Origin: Pseudomonas fluorescens | Lineage (GTDB): Bacteria; Pseudomonadota; Gammaproteobacteria; Pseudomonadales; Pseudomonadaceae | Direction of reading: 5' to 3' | Assembly (NCBI RefSeq): GCF_001623525.1 | Contig: NZ_CP015225.1 | Coordinates: 2,790,001 to 2,854,000 of the forward strand | DNA length: 64,000 nucleotides | Shown: in pieces, positions 7,341 through 16,773 of the stretch | Position numbering within the stretch: the first letter of the stretch is position 1 | How the letters are laid out: each line of letters opens with the position of its first letter | Position numbers and translations under genes: made by a program | The notes under the pieces: generated by a model | Databases searched by the model: none | Told to the model about the DNA's origin: nothing | The model's input: only the letters and a program-made list of their open reading frames with translations

Positions 7341-8375
7341 TCAAGCCTGTTCGACCTGTTCCAGCCAGATCAGCAGGCGCAGCACTTCCTCGACTTCCTG
7401 CACCTGGAGAAAGCTGTAGCGTTGGTGGGTCTTGAAGATCCGTCGGGCCAATGCTTTGTCGTTGATCACCGGCACACCGACTGCCTTGGCATACGCCCGC
7501 ACCGCCAGGGCGCGTTGGTTGGTTTCCATCAGGGAGATGAACGGCAACAAGGTGATTTCCGGGCGGAAATACACACCGATGGCAATGTGCGTCGGATTGG
7601 CGATGATCATGCGCGAGCTGCGCACGTCGGATTTGACCTGCTCCGACAACAGCTCCATGTGCAGGTCACGGCGGCGACCCTTGATCTGCGGGTTGCCGTC
7701 CTGCTCCTTGTGTTCACGCTTGACCGCGTCCTTGTCCATCATCTGGTCTTTCATGAACAACCCATATTCGCTGAGGGCATCGAGCACGACGATCAGCAGG
7801 ATGCAGGCCAGGAACGCCAGCACCAGCACCAGCAGCAAATGCCCCCAGATCGCGAACAGGTCCGCTGCCTGGGCGAACAGTTGGGCAAACAGCAATTGCC
7901 GCTGGGTGACCCAGACGATCCACAGCGCCATGGCAAAACTGCCCAGGTACAACAGCGCCTTGAAGGTGTCCTTGACCGTGCGCAGGCTGAACAATTTCTT
8001 GAAACCATTGATCGGGTTCAAGGCGCCGAGATTCAGCTTCAACGCTTCGCTGGCCAGGGCAAAACCACTTTGCAGCAGCGCCGGCAACGCACTGGTCAGC
8101 ACGCAGACCAGCAACAGCGGCAGCAACGTCTTGAGGCCGACCAGCACCAGCATCGCCGAGTAGGTTTGCAGTTCAACGTCAAAATCGCTGGCGATGATGC
8201 GCCGGTAGACCTCCATGATCTCGAACAGCGAGCTGTTGAAGACCAGATAGCTGATGCCGCACAGGGTCAGGCAGGTGATGACCAGATCCTTGGCCTTGAA
8301 CGTCTGGCCCTTGCGGGCGGCATCCCGCAGGCGTTTGGCGGTGGGCTTCTCAGTCTTCGAGGCGCTGGATGACAT
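7341..8375 (-). CDS. spaS: SpaS (YscU/FlhB family) autocleaving export switch protein
   Basis: This 344-residue membrane protein has about four hydrophobic segments (roughly 30-200) and a cytoplasmic C-terminal domain. The autocleavage site NPTH is at residues 260-263 and intact. The N-terminus (TEKPTAKRLRDAARKGQ) is typical of the family. SpaS and the needle-length ruler switch the apparatus from needle subunits to translocators. The true start is ATG 8375, preceded by GGGGAGGG; it overlaps the end of spaR by 26 bases. It is the last gene of the export-apparatus block before the REPIN gap. Confidence 0.94.
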   Translation of the reverse strand: MSSSASKTEKPTAKRLRDAARKGQTFKAKDLVITCLTLCGISYLVFNSSLFEIMEVYRRIIASDFDVELQTYSAMLVLVGLKTLLPLLLVCVLTSALPALLQSGFALASEALKLNLGALNPINGFKKLFSLRTVKDTFKALLYLGSFAMALWIVWVTQRQLLFAQLFAQAADLFAIWGHLLLVLVLAFLACILLIVVLDALSEYGLFMKDQMMDKDAVKREHKEQDGNPQIKGRRRDLHMELLSEQVKSDVRSSRMIIANPTHIAIGVYFRPEITLLPFISLMETNQRALAVRAYAKAVGVPVINDKALARRIFKTHQRYSFLQVQEVEEVLRLLIWLEQVEQA

Positions 8376-9153
8376 GATCGCCCTCCCCGTCACCCAGAGA
8401 CTGCGCCAGCCCCTCGGACATCCCGCCCATGCGCAGGACTTCGTCCGGCAGGTGCACACCGAAATACAGCATCAACACCACCAGCGCCACCAGGCTCTTG
8501 ACCGTCAACGACACGGAAAAGGCGTTCATCTGTGGCGCATAGCGCGAGAGCAAACCGAGCAAGGCTTCGCTGACCAGCAAGGTCGCCACCACCGGCGCAC
8601 TGATCACCAGCGTCTTGCTCACCAGCACATCCAATAGCGCGTGGAGAGCCGACAAGTGTATCGCGCAGTCGTTGGCCGGCGCACAAATGCGATAGCTCTG
8701 CGCGACGGTTTCCAGCATCAACAGCATCCCTCCGCCTTCGAGGTACACCGCCGCCGCGAACAACTGGAGAAAATTCGCCAACTCCGACGTGTCGACACCG
8801 TTCGCCGGATCCACCGTGCTGCTGAGCATGGCGCCGCGCTGGTTGTCGATCAGGTTGCCCATGGCATGCAGCACCCAGAACGGCCAGCACAGCAGCACAC
8901 CCAGCAGTACGCCGATACTCACCTCCCGCAGCATCAAGCCGAGGAACGCCAGGCTGTCGAGGGCGGGCGTCGGCACGCCGACGTAGGCCCAGAACCCCAG
9001 CGCCACCAGGACAATCACCGCCTGGCGCGCGACACCGGTCAGCACGCCGCTGTTGAGAAACGGCAACATGAAGAAAATCGGCGCCAGGCGCGCCACGCCC
9101 AACAGCGCGGCGGCGAACCCGGCATACAGTTCGAAGAACAGCGTCACCGCCAT
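8350..9153 (-). CDS. spaR: SpaR (YscT/FliR family) export apparatus membrane protein
   Basis: This 267-residue, strongly hydrophobic protein matches the FliR/YscT/SpaR family in length and in the conserved blocks GNLIDNQRGAMLSSTVDPANG and QLFAAAVYLEGGG. With SpaP and SpaQ it builds the helical export gate. It starts four bases after spaQ and runs into spaS by 26 bases, so the three are translationally coupled. Confidence 0.93.
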   Translation of the reverse strand: MAVTLFFELYAGFAAALLGVARLAPIFFMLPFLNSGVLTGVARQAVIVLVALGFWAYVGVPTPALDSLAFLGLMLREVSIGVLLGVLLCWPFWVLHAMGNLIDNQRGAMLSSTVDPANGVDTSELANFLQLFAAAVYLEGGGMLLMLETVAQSYRICAPANDCAIHLSALHALLDVLVSKTLVISAPVVATLLVSEALLGLLSRYAPQMNAFSVSLTVKSLVALVVLMLYFGVHLPDEVLRMGGMSEGLAQSLGDGEGDHVIQRLED

Positions 9154-9157
9154 CGAC

Positions 9158-9412
9158 CTAACCCAACGCCAGGCGAATGACTTCGCGGCTGAAGTCCAGC
9201 AAGGTTTCGCCGTACCAGCCCGAGAGCAGGAACAGGCAGGCGGCGACCGCCAGCAGCTTGAAGCCGAACGGCAGGGTCTGTTCCTGCAACTGGGTCACGG
9301 TCTGGATCAAGCCCACCACCAGGCCGACCACCGTGGCGACGATGATCGGCCAGGCCACCATCAGCAGGATCAGGTACAGGGTCTTGTTGCCGGCATAGAC
9401 CAGATCGTTCAT
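9158..9412 (-). CDS. spaQ: SpaQ (YscS/FliQ family) export gate subunit
   Basis: This 84-residue protein has two membrane helices joined by the conserved [17 protein letters not shown] segment of FliQ/YscS/SpaQ proteins. It stacks with SpaP and SpaR in the export gate. The ATG at 9412 is 8 bases after the spaP stop. Length and position match the Salmonella gene. Confidence 0.93.
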   Translation of the reverse strand: MNDLVYAGNKTLYLILLMVAWPIIVATVVGLVVGLIQTVTQLQEQTLPFGFKLLAVAACLFLLSGWYGETLLDFSREVIRLALG

Positions 9413-9420
9413 GGCTGCGC

Positions 9421-10080
9421 CTACGCCAGCAAGGTCAGGTATTGCTTGACCAGCCCGGTGGACAGCAGCGCCCAGCCATCCAGGGCGACAAACAGCACCA
9501 GCTTGATCGGCACGGAAATGATCACCGGGCTCATCATCATCATGCCCAGCGCCAGCAGGATGCTGGAGATCACCAGGTCGACAATCACGAAGGGCAGGTA
9601 CAGGTAGAAGCCGATCTTGAAGGCACTCTTGATTTCACTCAGGGCGTAGGCCGGCAACAGCGAAAACAGCGAAGGCGCCAGTTCTTCATCGACAGGCCAA
9701 TCGGCGTCGGTTTCATCCTGGACCGCCTGGGCCCGCTCGAAGAACAGCGCCAGCTCCGGGTCGGTGTATTTGCGCAGGTAATCCTTGTAGCTGCCCAGGC
9801 CGTTCTCGGCGAAATTCACCACCGATTCGATATCGGTAAAGGCCACCGCCTCGGTCTTGTAGTAGTCATGGCCCTGCTTCACGACCGGCGTCATGACGAA
9901 CACCGCGAGCATCAGGGCAATCGCATTGAGCGCCATGTTCGACGGCACTTGCTGCAAGCCCAAGGCGTTGCGCACGATGACGAAGACGATGGAGAACTTG
10001 AGGTAGCAAGTGCCCGCCGCCACCAGGAACGGCAGCAACGAAGCGAACGCCAGCAGCGCGATCAGCGAAACGTCATTCAT
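9421..10080 (-). CDS. spaP: SpaP (YscR/FliP family) export gate core protein
   Basis: This 219-residue protein has the FliP/YscR pattern: an N-terminal hydrophobic pair, the block [21 protein letters not shown], a central soluble loop and C-terminal membrane helices ([37 protein letters not shown]). Five to six copies form the core of the export gate. A GTG six bases upstream (10086) is possible, but the ATG at 10080 is preferred. It overlaps the end of spaO. Confidence 0.93.
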   Translation of the reverse strand: MNDVSLIALLAFASLLPFLVAAGTCYLKFSIVFVIVRNALGLQQVPSNMALNAIALMLAVFVMTPVVKQGHDYYKTEAVAFTDIESVVNFAENGLGSYKDYLRKYTDPELALFFERAQAVQDETDADWPVDEELAPSLFSLLPAYALSEIKSAFKIGFYLYLPFVIVDLVISSILLALGMMMMSPVIISVPIKLVLFVALDGWALLSTGLVKQYLTLLA

Positions 10081-10366
10081 CGTCACCGTCCCGATAGACC
10101 TTCAGCAATTCGACGCCCAACTGCCCGTCCAACTGCACCAGTTCGCCCAGGGCCACGGGCTTGCCGTTGGCGCGCACCTCGATGCGCCGGGCCGCGTCGT
10201 CAGCCAGCGGGATCAGTTGCCCGGCGATGATCTGCGACAGCGCGGCCAAGTCCAGATCATGGGTGGCGAGCAGGAATTCCAGGCGCACCGGGAGCGATCC
10301 CAGGTCGATTTCCATGGCAGGTTCTGACGGGCTCTCTGGACTGGCCTCGGCCACGGTCGGTTGCAT
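10073..10366 (-). CDS. spaO: SpaO short C-terminal product from an internal start
   Basis: Salmonella spaO and its relatives make a second, short protein from an internal start; it assembles with full-length SpaO. Here an in-frame ATG at 10366 has GAGGG seven bases upstream and would give 97 residues (MQPTVAEASPES to the stop), close to the short SpaO of Salmonella. It contains the surface-presentation-of-antigens domain (LPVRLEFLLATHDLDLAAL, GELVQLDGQLGVELL). Both frameshifts lie upstream of this start, so the short form stays encodable. Its expression is inferred. Confidence 0.62.
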   Translation of the reverse strand: MQPTVAEASPESPSEPAMEIDLGSLPVRLEFLLATHDLDLAALSQIIAGQLIPLADDAARRIEVRANGKPVALGELVQLDGQLGVELLKVYRDGDDE

Positions 10367-10998
10367 GTGTAAACCCTCTTCGGTAAAGGTGAAAACGCCA
10401 AGGCATTGGCCCGCCACAAAGCTGCGTTGCATGGGCTGGGCGATGCGCAGCACGTCGCCCTCCCCCCAGCCGTATTCGACTGGCAAGGCTCAGGTGACTG
10501 ACGCCGAGGATCAGTTCCAGGCGCATTGGCAACGTCTTCAGCCATGAGTCGGCGGTTACGGGGCCGCGCAGGGCATTCCTGGGCGGCAATTGGGTCAACC
10601 ACACGCGCCCTCCGGGGGGTGTCGAGCCACGGCACTTCGCCCGTCGGCAAGCGCGCCGGGGCCACGAATTCGATGTCCGACAGATGGCTGTAACGCAACT
10701 CGTCCACCTCCAGTGACAAGGGCCGCGGCACCGCCCGGAACAACTCGACGATACGGGGCAACGGGCACGGCTGCGTCAGCAGCGCGTGCAAGGTCGGGAG
10801 CGAATGGTGCAACCAGTCACGAGCCCTGATCAGCCCGCGCCAGGGCCCGTCGTCACCCTGTGCGCAGAAGCTCAAATAGTCGGAACGCTCGGGCACCTTG
10901 GTCAGACCCGCGTCCCGACCGGCGCGCCGCCAGCGTTGAATCGCCTGGGCGTGGGCATGCACCAAAGGCTCGACCCGGCGCAGCTGCAATGCGCTCAT
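10073..10998 (-). pseudogene. spaO: spaO (YscQ/C-ring) reading frame broken by two +1 frameshifts
   Basis: The SpaO sequence is spread over three frames. Frame one (from 10998) gives the N-terminus up to LPTGEVPWLDTP. A run of six C on the coding strand (plus 10614-10619) shifts it. Frame two gives VWLTQLPPRNALRG through LSLASRIRLG. A second run of six G (plus 10462-10467) shifts it again. Frame three gives EGDVLRIAQP to the end. Removing one base from each run restores one frame of about 307 codons, close to Salmonella SpaO (303), and restores the aligned block RIRLGEGDVLRI. SpaO forms the cytoplasmic sorting platform. This may be real inactivation, slippage, or sequencing error at homopolymers. 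The start overlaps invJ by four bases. Confidence 0.85.
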
Positions 10999-11870
10999 GC
11001 CGCAGGCTCAGCCTGTTCGTCCGGATCCTCGTCCGGCCCCTGCTGCGAACCCTGGCGCGGCTGCTCACCGCCACTGTCGGTCAGCCGCCAGGCAGGCTCC
11101 CGGGCCAGGGCGAAAGGTTCCTTGAGTTGCTCGAACACCAGGGCATTGCTGGGGCTGAGCGTCAGGGGTCGAGTGGGCTCTTCAGACCCGCGGCTGATCG
11201 TCACTTGTCCGTTGGCCCCCGCTCGGTTGAAGGGGACTTGCAGGAACCCTCGATCCAGACCCGGCAACGTCTCGACCATGACATCGAGCGCGGGTGGCGG
11301 CGTCGATGCAGGGATGGATGCCGTGGCAACCGACGGTGCGTGACGCGTGCCTTGGAGGCTCAACGGCGCCTGGGGTAGCGGTTCATCGCCAAGGGCCAGC
11401 GACTGCTCACTGGCAGCGGTGAACGGCTCATGCCGTGGCGGCTCGATCGATGCCGAGTAGGTCGGCAGCGTTGATGGATCCCCCGCTGGCTCCAAGCGTT
11501 GAGACAACGGATGGCGTGCCATCTGGCTGAGCGGTGGGCCGGCATGTGGAAAAGTCATTGCGACCCGGGCACGGGGTGGCGCGCGAACGGCTTCAACCTC
11601 CACCGCTTCGCGAGCACCCGAGCGCTCCCCATCACGCTCAACCTCCGCGCCGCCCTGAACAATACTCATCGAACGCCAGGCCAACGCACGGCCATTGTCC
11701 ATCGGCTCGCGATGAGGCCGAACCAGCGCAACCATCAGGTCCAGCACGCCCTGTGGCAGCTCATCCTCCTGCACCGGGACAAGCAGGTCTTGCAGCTCAT
11801 CCATCGGGCCTTCGTCGACGGGGTCCAGGACCTGGACCGGCCGAGCGGGAACCACTGAGAGCGCTTTCAT
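10995..11870 (-). CDS. invJ: InvJ/SpaN-like needle-length control protein
   Basis: This 291-residue protein is low in complexity, rich in proline, alanine and acidic residues, and poorly conserved except near the C-terminus (GFLQVPFNRAGANGQVTISR, LVFEQLKEPFALAREPAW). That is typical of InvJ/SpaN/Spa32 rulers, which set needle length and trigger substrate switching through SpaS. The assignment rests mainly on position between invI and spaO and on the C-terminal pattern. It overlaps both neighbours by four bases (ATGA). Confidence 0.78.
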   Translation of the reverse strand: MKALSVVPARPVQVLDPVDEGPMDELQDLLVPVQEDELPQGVLDLMVALVRPHREPMDNGRALAWRSMSIVQGGAEVERDGERSGAREAVEVEAVRAPPRARVAMTFPHAGPPLSQMARHPLSQRLEPAGDPSTLPTYSASIEPPRHEPFTAASEQSLALGDEPLPQAPLSLQGTRHAPSVATASIPASTPPPALDVMVETLPGLDRGFLQVPFNRAGANGQVTISRGSEEPTRPLTLSPSNALVFEQLKEPFALAREPAWRLTDSGGEQPRQGSQQGPDEDPDEQAEPAA

Positions 11871-12322
11871 CGCCGTCCCTCCATCATTTCTTCCAGCTCC
11901 CGCTCTTCCCGGCGCACCGCTTCAAGCCGTTGAACCCGCAACAGTTGCTGGACGGAACGCTCGTACCTGTCGTGTTTGCGCAACAGCCCACGCAACCGCT
12001 CGCGCTGCACCTGCAACTGCTGCTCGATCTGTCGGCACTGCTGATCCACGCGGTCCCGCTCGACCCGCAGCAGATCGATCCGCCGACGGATCACCGCCTG
12101 GGTGCGCAACAGCGCCAACAGCTGCCCGTGATCCAGCACGCAGTCATTGGCGCGATGGCTGGCCAACAGGTCTTGCAGCGCGGCTTCCTGCGCCTCGAAG
12201 CCGTCGCGCTCCGTCAGCAGCGGCTGCAATTGGCGCTGGACGTGCAGCAGCGCCTGCTCGCCGCGTTGCCGCCGGAACTCGCTGAAGGCCAACAAGCGTC
12301 GCTGCTCAGGCAAGGATTTCAT
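11867..12322 (-). CDS. invI: InvI/SpaM-like ATPase-associated stalk protein
   Basis: This 151-residue protein is almost entirely coiled coil and rich in R, Q, L and E ([35 protein letters not shown]). It matches InvI/SpaM/YscO/FliJ proteins, which form the central stalk of the export ATPase and help recycle chaperones. The start ATG 12322 overlaps the end of invC by 17 bases; the longer open frame upstream is a shadow of invC. The end overlaps invJ by four bases. Confidence 0.85.
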   Translation of the reverse strand: MKSLPEQRRLLAFSEFRRQRGEQALLHVQRQLQPLLTERDGFEAQEAALQDLLASHRANDCVLDHGQLLALLRTQAVIRRRIDLLRVERDRVDQQCRQIEQQLQVQRERLRGLLRKHDRYERSVQQLLRVQRLEAVRREERELEEMMEGRR

Positions 12323-13604
12323 GCAGGCTCCGTAAGGTTTCGTCCGGCTCGCAGCACTCGCCCGTCGGCTGGCGCAGCCATCGGTCGAGGGCATCACGCC
12401 GGTGCATCGCGCGATCATTGGCCGCGTCCACGCCAGGGCTGTACTCGCCCATGTCGAGAAAGACCTGCAACTGTTCAAGACGGGCCAGGGTTTCCCGGGT
12501 CGACGCGGCCAGTTGCTGCACCTGCGGCGTGGTGACTTGCGTCGCCACCCGGCTGACGCTGCGCAGGACATCGATGGCCGGGTAGTGCCCCTTGGCCGCC
12601 AGGGCACGGCTGAGGTAGACGTGGCCATCGAGAATGGAACGAATCTCCTCGGCGATCGGATCCGGCTCGTCGTCGCTTTCCAACAGCACCGTGTACCAGG
12701 CGGTGATGCTGCCGGTCGCGGTTACCCCTGGTCGCTCCAGCAAGCGCGGCAAGGCATCGAACACCGAGGCCGGATAGCCGCGCCGCGCCGGGGCTTCACC
12801 GGCCGCCAAGGCCAGGTCGCGACGGGCGCGGGCGTAGCGGGTCAACGAGTCCAGCAACAACACCACGCGCCACCCCTGGTCGCGAAAATACTCGGCGATG
12901 GTGGTGGCTTGCAGCGCCGAGTTGCAGCGATCTACCGAGGAAAAATCCGAAGTGGCGAATACCACCACGCAACGAGAATGCTTGGGCGACTGGCGCAGGT
13001 GCGCGATGAACTCGGTCACCTCCCGCCCACGTTCGCCAATCAGGCCGATCACGAAGACCTCTGCGTCGGTGTGCTCGATCAGCATGTTGATCAAGGTGGT
13101 CTTGCCGGAACCGGCGGCGGCAAAAATGCCGATACGCTGACCGACGCCGCAGGTCAGTAAGCCATCGATGACGCGGATGCCGGTGCGCAACGGTTCCGCC
13201 ACCGGGCGTCGCTGCTGGTAGGGCGGCGGGTCGGCATCCACCGGACAATCCCGTTGCGCCACCGCCGTCGATGGCGCCAGGCGCTCGACGATCCTGCCCT
13301 GGGGATCGACCACACTGCCGAGCAAGGCGTCACTGCAGGCCAGTTGCAAGGTCGAGCCGGTGGGCACGATCATCGACTCCCGGGACAAGCCTCTGCCATC
13401 GCCCAGCAGGCTGAGCAACACGGCACCGGGCTTGAAGCCGATCACCTGCGCCCTCGCCGCGACCTCGGGCGAGCGCCAGTGCCGACGCACTTCGCAGACT
13501 TCGCCGACCACCACCCCGGGCAGCGCCGCTTCTATCAGTGGTCCGCTCAAGCGCAAGGGGTGGGCCGCCTGTCGCTCCAGGCGGAGGCTATTTCCAACCG
13601 CCAT
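12306..13604 (-). CDS. invC: InvC/SpaL T3SS ATPase
   Basis: This 432-residue protein has the F1-beta/FliI fold. The Walker A motif is AAAGSGKTT (about residues 162-170), followed by [13 protein letters not shown] and the Walker B region [18 protein letters not shown]. The C-terminal helical domain ends at HEILA. It energizes substrate unfolding and chaperone release at the base of the injectisome. The frame stays open far upstream inside invA, but the ATG at 13604 (MAVGNSLRL), 11 bases after the invA stop, gives the family length (InvC is 431). Note the direct neighbour of invA: invB, which separates them in Salmonella, is absent. Confidence 0.95.
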   Translation of the reverse strand: MAVGNSLRLERQAAHPLRLSGPLIEAALPGVVVGEVCEVRRHWRSPEVAARAQVIGFKPGAVLLSLLGDGRGLSRESMIVPTGSTLQLACSDALLGSVVDPQGRIVERLAPSTAVAQRDCPVDADPPPYQQRRPVAEPLRTGIRVIDGLLTCGVGQRIGIFAAAGSGKTTLINMLIEHTDAEVFVIGLIGERGREVTEFIAHLRQSPKHSRCVVVFATSDFSSVDRCNSALQATTIAEYFRDQGWRVVLLLDSLTRYARARRDLALAAGEAPARRGYPASVFDALPRLLERPGVTATGSITAWYTVLLESDDEPDPIAEEIRSILDGHVYLSRALAAKGHYPAIDVLRSVSRVATQVTTPQVQQLAASTRETLARLEQLQVFLDMGEYSPGVDAANDRAMHRRDALDRWLRQPTGECCEPDETLRSLHEILA

Positions 13605-13615
13605 GTGCAGTGTCC

Positions 13616-15673
13616 TCACAGGGTTTTGATGACATTGACGGACACGCTCTCGGAGATTTCGCCGAACGACATGACGTCCAGCTCCCGGAAACGTCCCTCG
13701 ATGAGTTTCTTGATGTAGCGCCGCACATCGACCGAACACAGCAACACCATGTCCTTGTGGGCGATGTGCACGCTGTCCAGGCCAACACTGAGGCGGTCCA
13801 TCAGTTCTTCCGATTCGGCCGGTTCCAGGTTGAGGAAACTGCCGCCGGAGGTTTGCCGGATGCCACGGCGCACCACTTCTTCGAACTCTGGCGACAACAG
13901 CAGCACGCGCAGGTCGTTGCCCTGGGCAAACTTGTTGCTGATGTAGCGGGCCATGGCGCCGCGCACGTGTTCGACCAGCGCCAGCACGTCCTTTTCCCGG
14001 GAGGCCCAATGGGCAAGGGATTCGAGGATCAGCTTCATGTTGCGCACAGAGATGCGCTCGCCGATCAGGCGCTGCAGCACTTCGGCGATTTTCTGCACGG
14101 TGACGTGGCGATAGACTTCCTTGAGCAGGTCGGGGCAGCGGGTTTCCATTTCGTCGAGCAACTGCTTGGTTTCCTGCACGCCGAAGAACTCCTGGATGTT
14201 GCGCGCCAGCAGCGTGACCAGGCAGCGATAGCATTCTTCATCGGCGGGCCGTAGGTGATAGCCCAACTGCTGCACCCGCTCGCGGTCGGCGGCGCTGACC
14301 CAGACACCGCCCAGGCGATTGCTGTCGTTGCCGCGCACCAAGGCAAAGCCCAGGGGGTCCAGCTCCGGCGAGTAATCCAGCAGGCGCCAGTGATCGAAAT
14401 GAATGTCGAACTGCTCGGCCCGCACTTCGTTGATCAACACCGCCACTTGATGCGCCGGCAGCGCCTCGCTGGCCCGCAGCCGTGGCTCGGGGATGCGCAA
14501 GCCGTAGTCGACGAAAAACTGGCTGCGAAAGCGCGCCGCCCAACGCTGCTTTTCCAGCGCTTCGAGTTGCGTCTTGGGCACCAGCAGCATCAAGGCAATG
14601 GTTTCTGTCGCGAGGTTGTCGACGTCATCGAGCAGCCCTGACTCGCTCGGCAGCGTGTTTTGCTCGGCGGCTTCGGCGCGGCTTTCGCCCGGACTAGCCT
14701 GTCGCGACGATTTGCGCTGGCGCACAAATACCACCAGGCCCAGCACGCCGGCAATCGACAGGAACGTCAGCAACGGGAAACCCGGCAACAGCCCCACGCC
14801 CACCGCCAGCAACGCGGTAACACCAAGGACGAACGGGTTGCCGAGCATCTGGGTGAGCATGTTGCGCCCCAGGTTGCTGTCGTCGCCGTTGACGCGGGTG
14901 ACGATGAAGCCGGCACCGATGGCGATCAGCAGCGCCGGGATCTGGGCCACCAGGCCATCGCCGATGGTCAACAGGGTGTAGGTCGACAGCGCGGTGGACA
15001 GGTCCATGCCCAGTTGCCCGACGCCGATGGCCATGCCGCCGATGAAGTTGACGAAGATAATGATGATCCCGGCGATGGCATCGCCCTTGATGAATTTCAT
15101 CGCCCCGTCAAAAGACCCGTACAGCTGGCTTTCGCGCTCCAGCACGCTGCGTTTTTCCCGGGCCTGGGCCGCGTCGATGGCGCCGGCCTTGAGGTCACCG
15201 TCGATGCTCATCTGCTTGCCCGGCATCCCGTCCAGGGAAAAACGCGCGGCGACTTCGGCGACCCGTTCCGAGCCTTTGGTGATCACGATGAACTGGACAA
15301 TGGTGACGATGGAAAAAATCACGAAGCCCACCACCAGGCTTTCGCCGATCACAAAGTCACCGAACGAGGCGATGATCTCGCCGGCGTCGGCCTGGCTGAG
15401 GATCAGCCGGCTGGTGCTGATCGACAGCGCCAGGCGAAACAAGGTCGTCAACAGCAGCAACGCCGGAAACGTCGAATAGCTGAGGATGCGCTCGATGTAG
15501 AACGAGCCCATGAACACCAGCAGCGAGATGACGATGTTCAGGCCGATGAGAAAATCCACCAGCACCGTGGGCAAGGGGATGATCAGCATGGCGATGATCA
15601 TCACCATCAAGGTCAGGATCAGCAGTTCCGGGCGAGCGCCGACGTTGCGCAAGAACCCATTGAGCAGGGTCAT
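13616..15673 (-). CDS. invA: InvA (YscV/FlhA family) export gate protein
   Basis: This 685-residue protein is identical in length to Salmonella InvA. The first about 330 residues carry the membrane helices and the FHIPEP-like signature region ([20 protein letters not shown]). The rest is the large cytoplasmic domain that forms a nonameric ring and docks chaperone-substrate complexes. Start ATG 15673 overlaps the invE stop by four bases. No defects seen. Confidence 0.96.
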   Translation of the reverse strand: MTLLNGFLRNVGARPELLILTLMVMIIAMLIIPLPTVLVDFLIGLNIVISLLVFMGSFYIERILSYSTFPALLLLTTLFRLALSISTSRLILSQADAGEIIASFGDFVIGESLVVGFVIFSIVTIVQFIVITKGSERVAEVAARFSLDGMPGKQMSIDGDLKAGAIDAAQAREKRSVLERESQLYGSFDGAMKFIKGDAIAGIIIIFVNFIGGMAIGVGQLGMDLSTALSTYTLLTIGDGLVAQIPALLIAIGAGFIVTRVNGDDSNLGRNMLTQMLGNPFVLGVTALLAVGVGLLPGFPLLTFLSIAGVLGLVVFVRQRKSSRQASPGESRAEAAEQNTLPSESGLLDDVDNLATETIALMLLVPKTQLEALEKQRWAARFRSQFFVDYGLRIPEPRLRASEALPAHQVAVLINEVRAEQFDIHFDHWRLLDYSPELDPLGFALVRGNDSNRLGGVWVSAADRERVQQLGYHLRPADEECYRCLVTLLARNIQEFFGVQETKQLLDEMETRCPDLLKEVYRHVTVQKIAEVLQRLIGERISVRNMKLILESLAHWASREKDVLALVEHVRGAMARYISNKFAQGNDLRVLLLSPEFEEVVRRGIRQTSGGSFLNLEPAESEELMDRLSVGLDSVHIAHKDMVLLCSVDVRRYIKKLIEGRFRELDVMSFGEISESVSVNVIKTL

Positions 15674-16773
15674 GGGCAACCACCCGAGCGGCGCTGATCG
15701 ATGCATTCATGGGCATAGGCGACGTCCGCCAAGCGGGTGAACTGGGTGGCCAGGCGCTGTGGCGCCTCCTCATCGGCAAACAGGGGCAAGGGCAACCGCA
15801 GGCTGAGCCGGCGCAGGGTCTGCAACAGTATCGATCGCTCACGGTGGGCACTGAGCAGCACTTGTTCGCCCAACGCACCGAGCAACAACTGGTCGAGGTC
15901 ATCGGGGTAGGTCAACACGCCGAAGAAGAACACCAACCAGTCGGACTCATCGGGGTTGTGCCGGCAGATGACGGCATCGCCGAGCACTGCGCCGATAAAC
16001 TGCTCGTCGGCCGAACGCAGGCGCTTGAGGTCGGTCACCCGGGCCAGCAGTTGACCAAACTCGACGCGCGAGCAACTGGGGTCCTGGGCGCTGATGTCGG
16101 TGAGCAGCGCTGCTTCAATAAAGGCCAGTACCCCCTGACGTTGCGACGGGCCGTAGAGTGCGATCCAGTCCTGGTAACAACTGAGCGGGCCTTCGTCGGA
16201 CTCGAGGAAGTCCCGGTAGCTCTCGCGCAACAGGCCGGCCCGCACCGCCAGGCTCTTGCCGAACATCCGGGCCTTGAGCGCCGCGTTGATTCCAGCGTTC
16301 AAGCGCTTGGGGGAGCCTTGGGCAACCACCGTCTGCAACAGCGTTTCGAGGCGCTGGCGGGTCAGCGTCTCCAGGTTCTTGCGGCGCAACAACGCCCGTA
16401 GCACCAGGGCCAGGTCGCTGTCATCGGGAAACAGGCTTCGCGCCATTTGCAGCAACCAGGCGACGGGCTTGTCCGCCAACCGCGCCAGGCTCAGCACCTG
16501 CCGTGCCTTGGGCACGGTGTCGTCTTCCAGCACGCGCTCGAAGGTGTCGGTCATGGCCTCGGACTTGAGCTCGAACAACCGGCGGCCACGGAATTGGGTC
16601 AGTGCCGCCGAGAGTTCGTCGCTGATCTGTACGAGGCGCTGCGCCACTGCGGCCGTTGCGCTGTCCTCGGGCGTCTCGGCATCGACGGGTGGTTGCGGGT
16701 GTTCGGCGGCTTTCTCGGCATTGAGCCGCGCCTGGGCGGCCCGGCCACCGAGGGAAACCGGGGGCAGCATCAT
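15670..16773 (-). CDS. invE: InvE (YopN/MxiC family) gatekeeper
   Basis: This 367-residue helical protein matches InvE/MxiC/YopN-TyeA in length (InvE 372) and order in the operon. Recognisable blocks are KARQVLSLARLADKPVAWLL in the middle and LTYPDDLDQLLLGALGEQV near the TyeA-like C-terminal part. Gatekeepers hold back effectors until the translocon is in place. The start ATG at 16773 overlaps the invG stop; the end overlaps invA by four bases. Confidence 0.9.
   Translation of the reverse strand: MMLPPVSLGGRAAQARLNAEKAAEHPQPPVDAETPEDSATAAVAQRLVQISDELSAALTQFRGRRLFELKSEAMTDTFERVLEDDTVPKARQVLSLARLADKPVAWLLQMARSLFPDDSDLALVLRALLRRKNLETLTRQRLETLLQTVVAQGSPKRLNAGINAALKARMFGKSLAVRAGLLRESYRDFLESDEGPLSCYQDWIALYGPSQRQGVLAFIEAALLTDISAQDPSCSRVEFGQLLARVTDLKRLRSADEQFIGAVLGDAVICRHNPDESDWLVFFFGVLTYPDDLDQLLLGALGEQVLLSAHRERSILLQTLRRLSLRLPLPLFADEEAPQRLATQFTRLADVAYAHECIDQRRSGGCP

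Noticed and set aside
6759..8372. 537-codon plus-strand frame over sicA, REPINs and spaS
   Set aside because: It translates through both REPINs and runs antisense to well-supported T3SS genes.
10462..10619. Programmed ribosomal frameshifting in spaO
   Set aside because: Two successive +1 shifts at G/C runs without a rare codon, stop or stimulatory element make ribosomal programming unlikely; slippage or sequence error is favoured.
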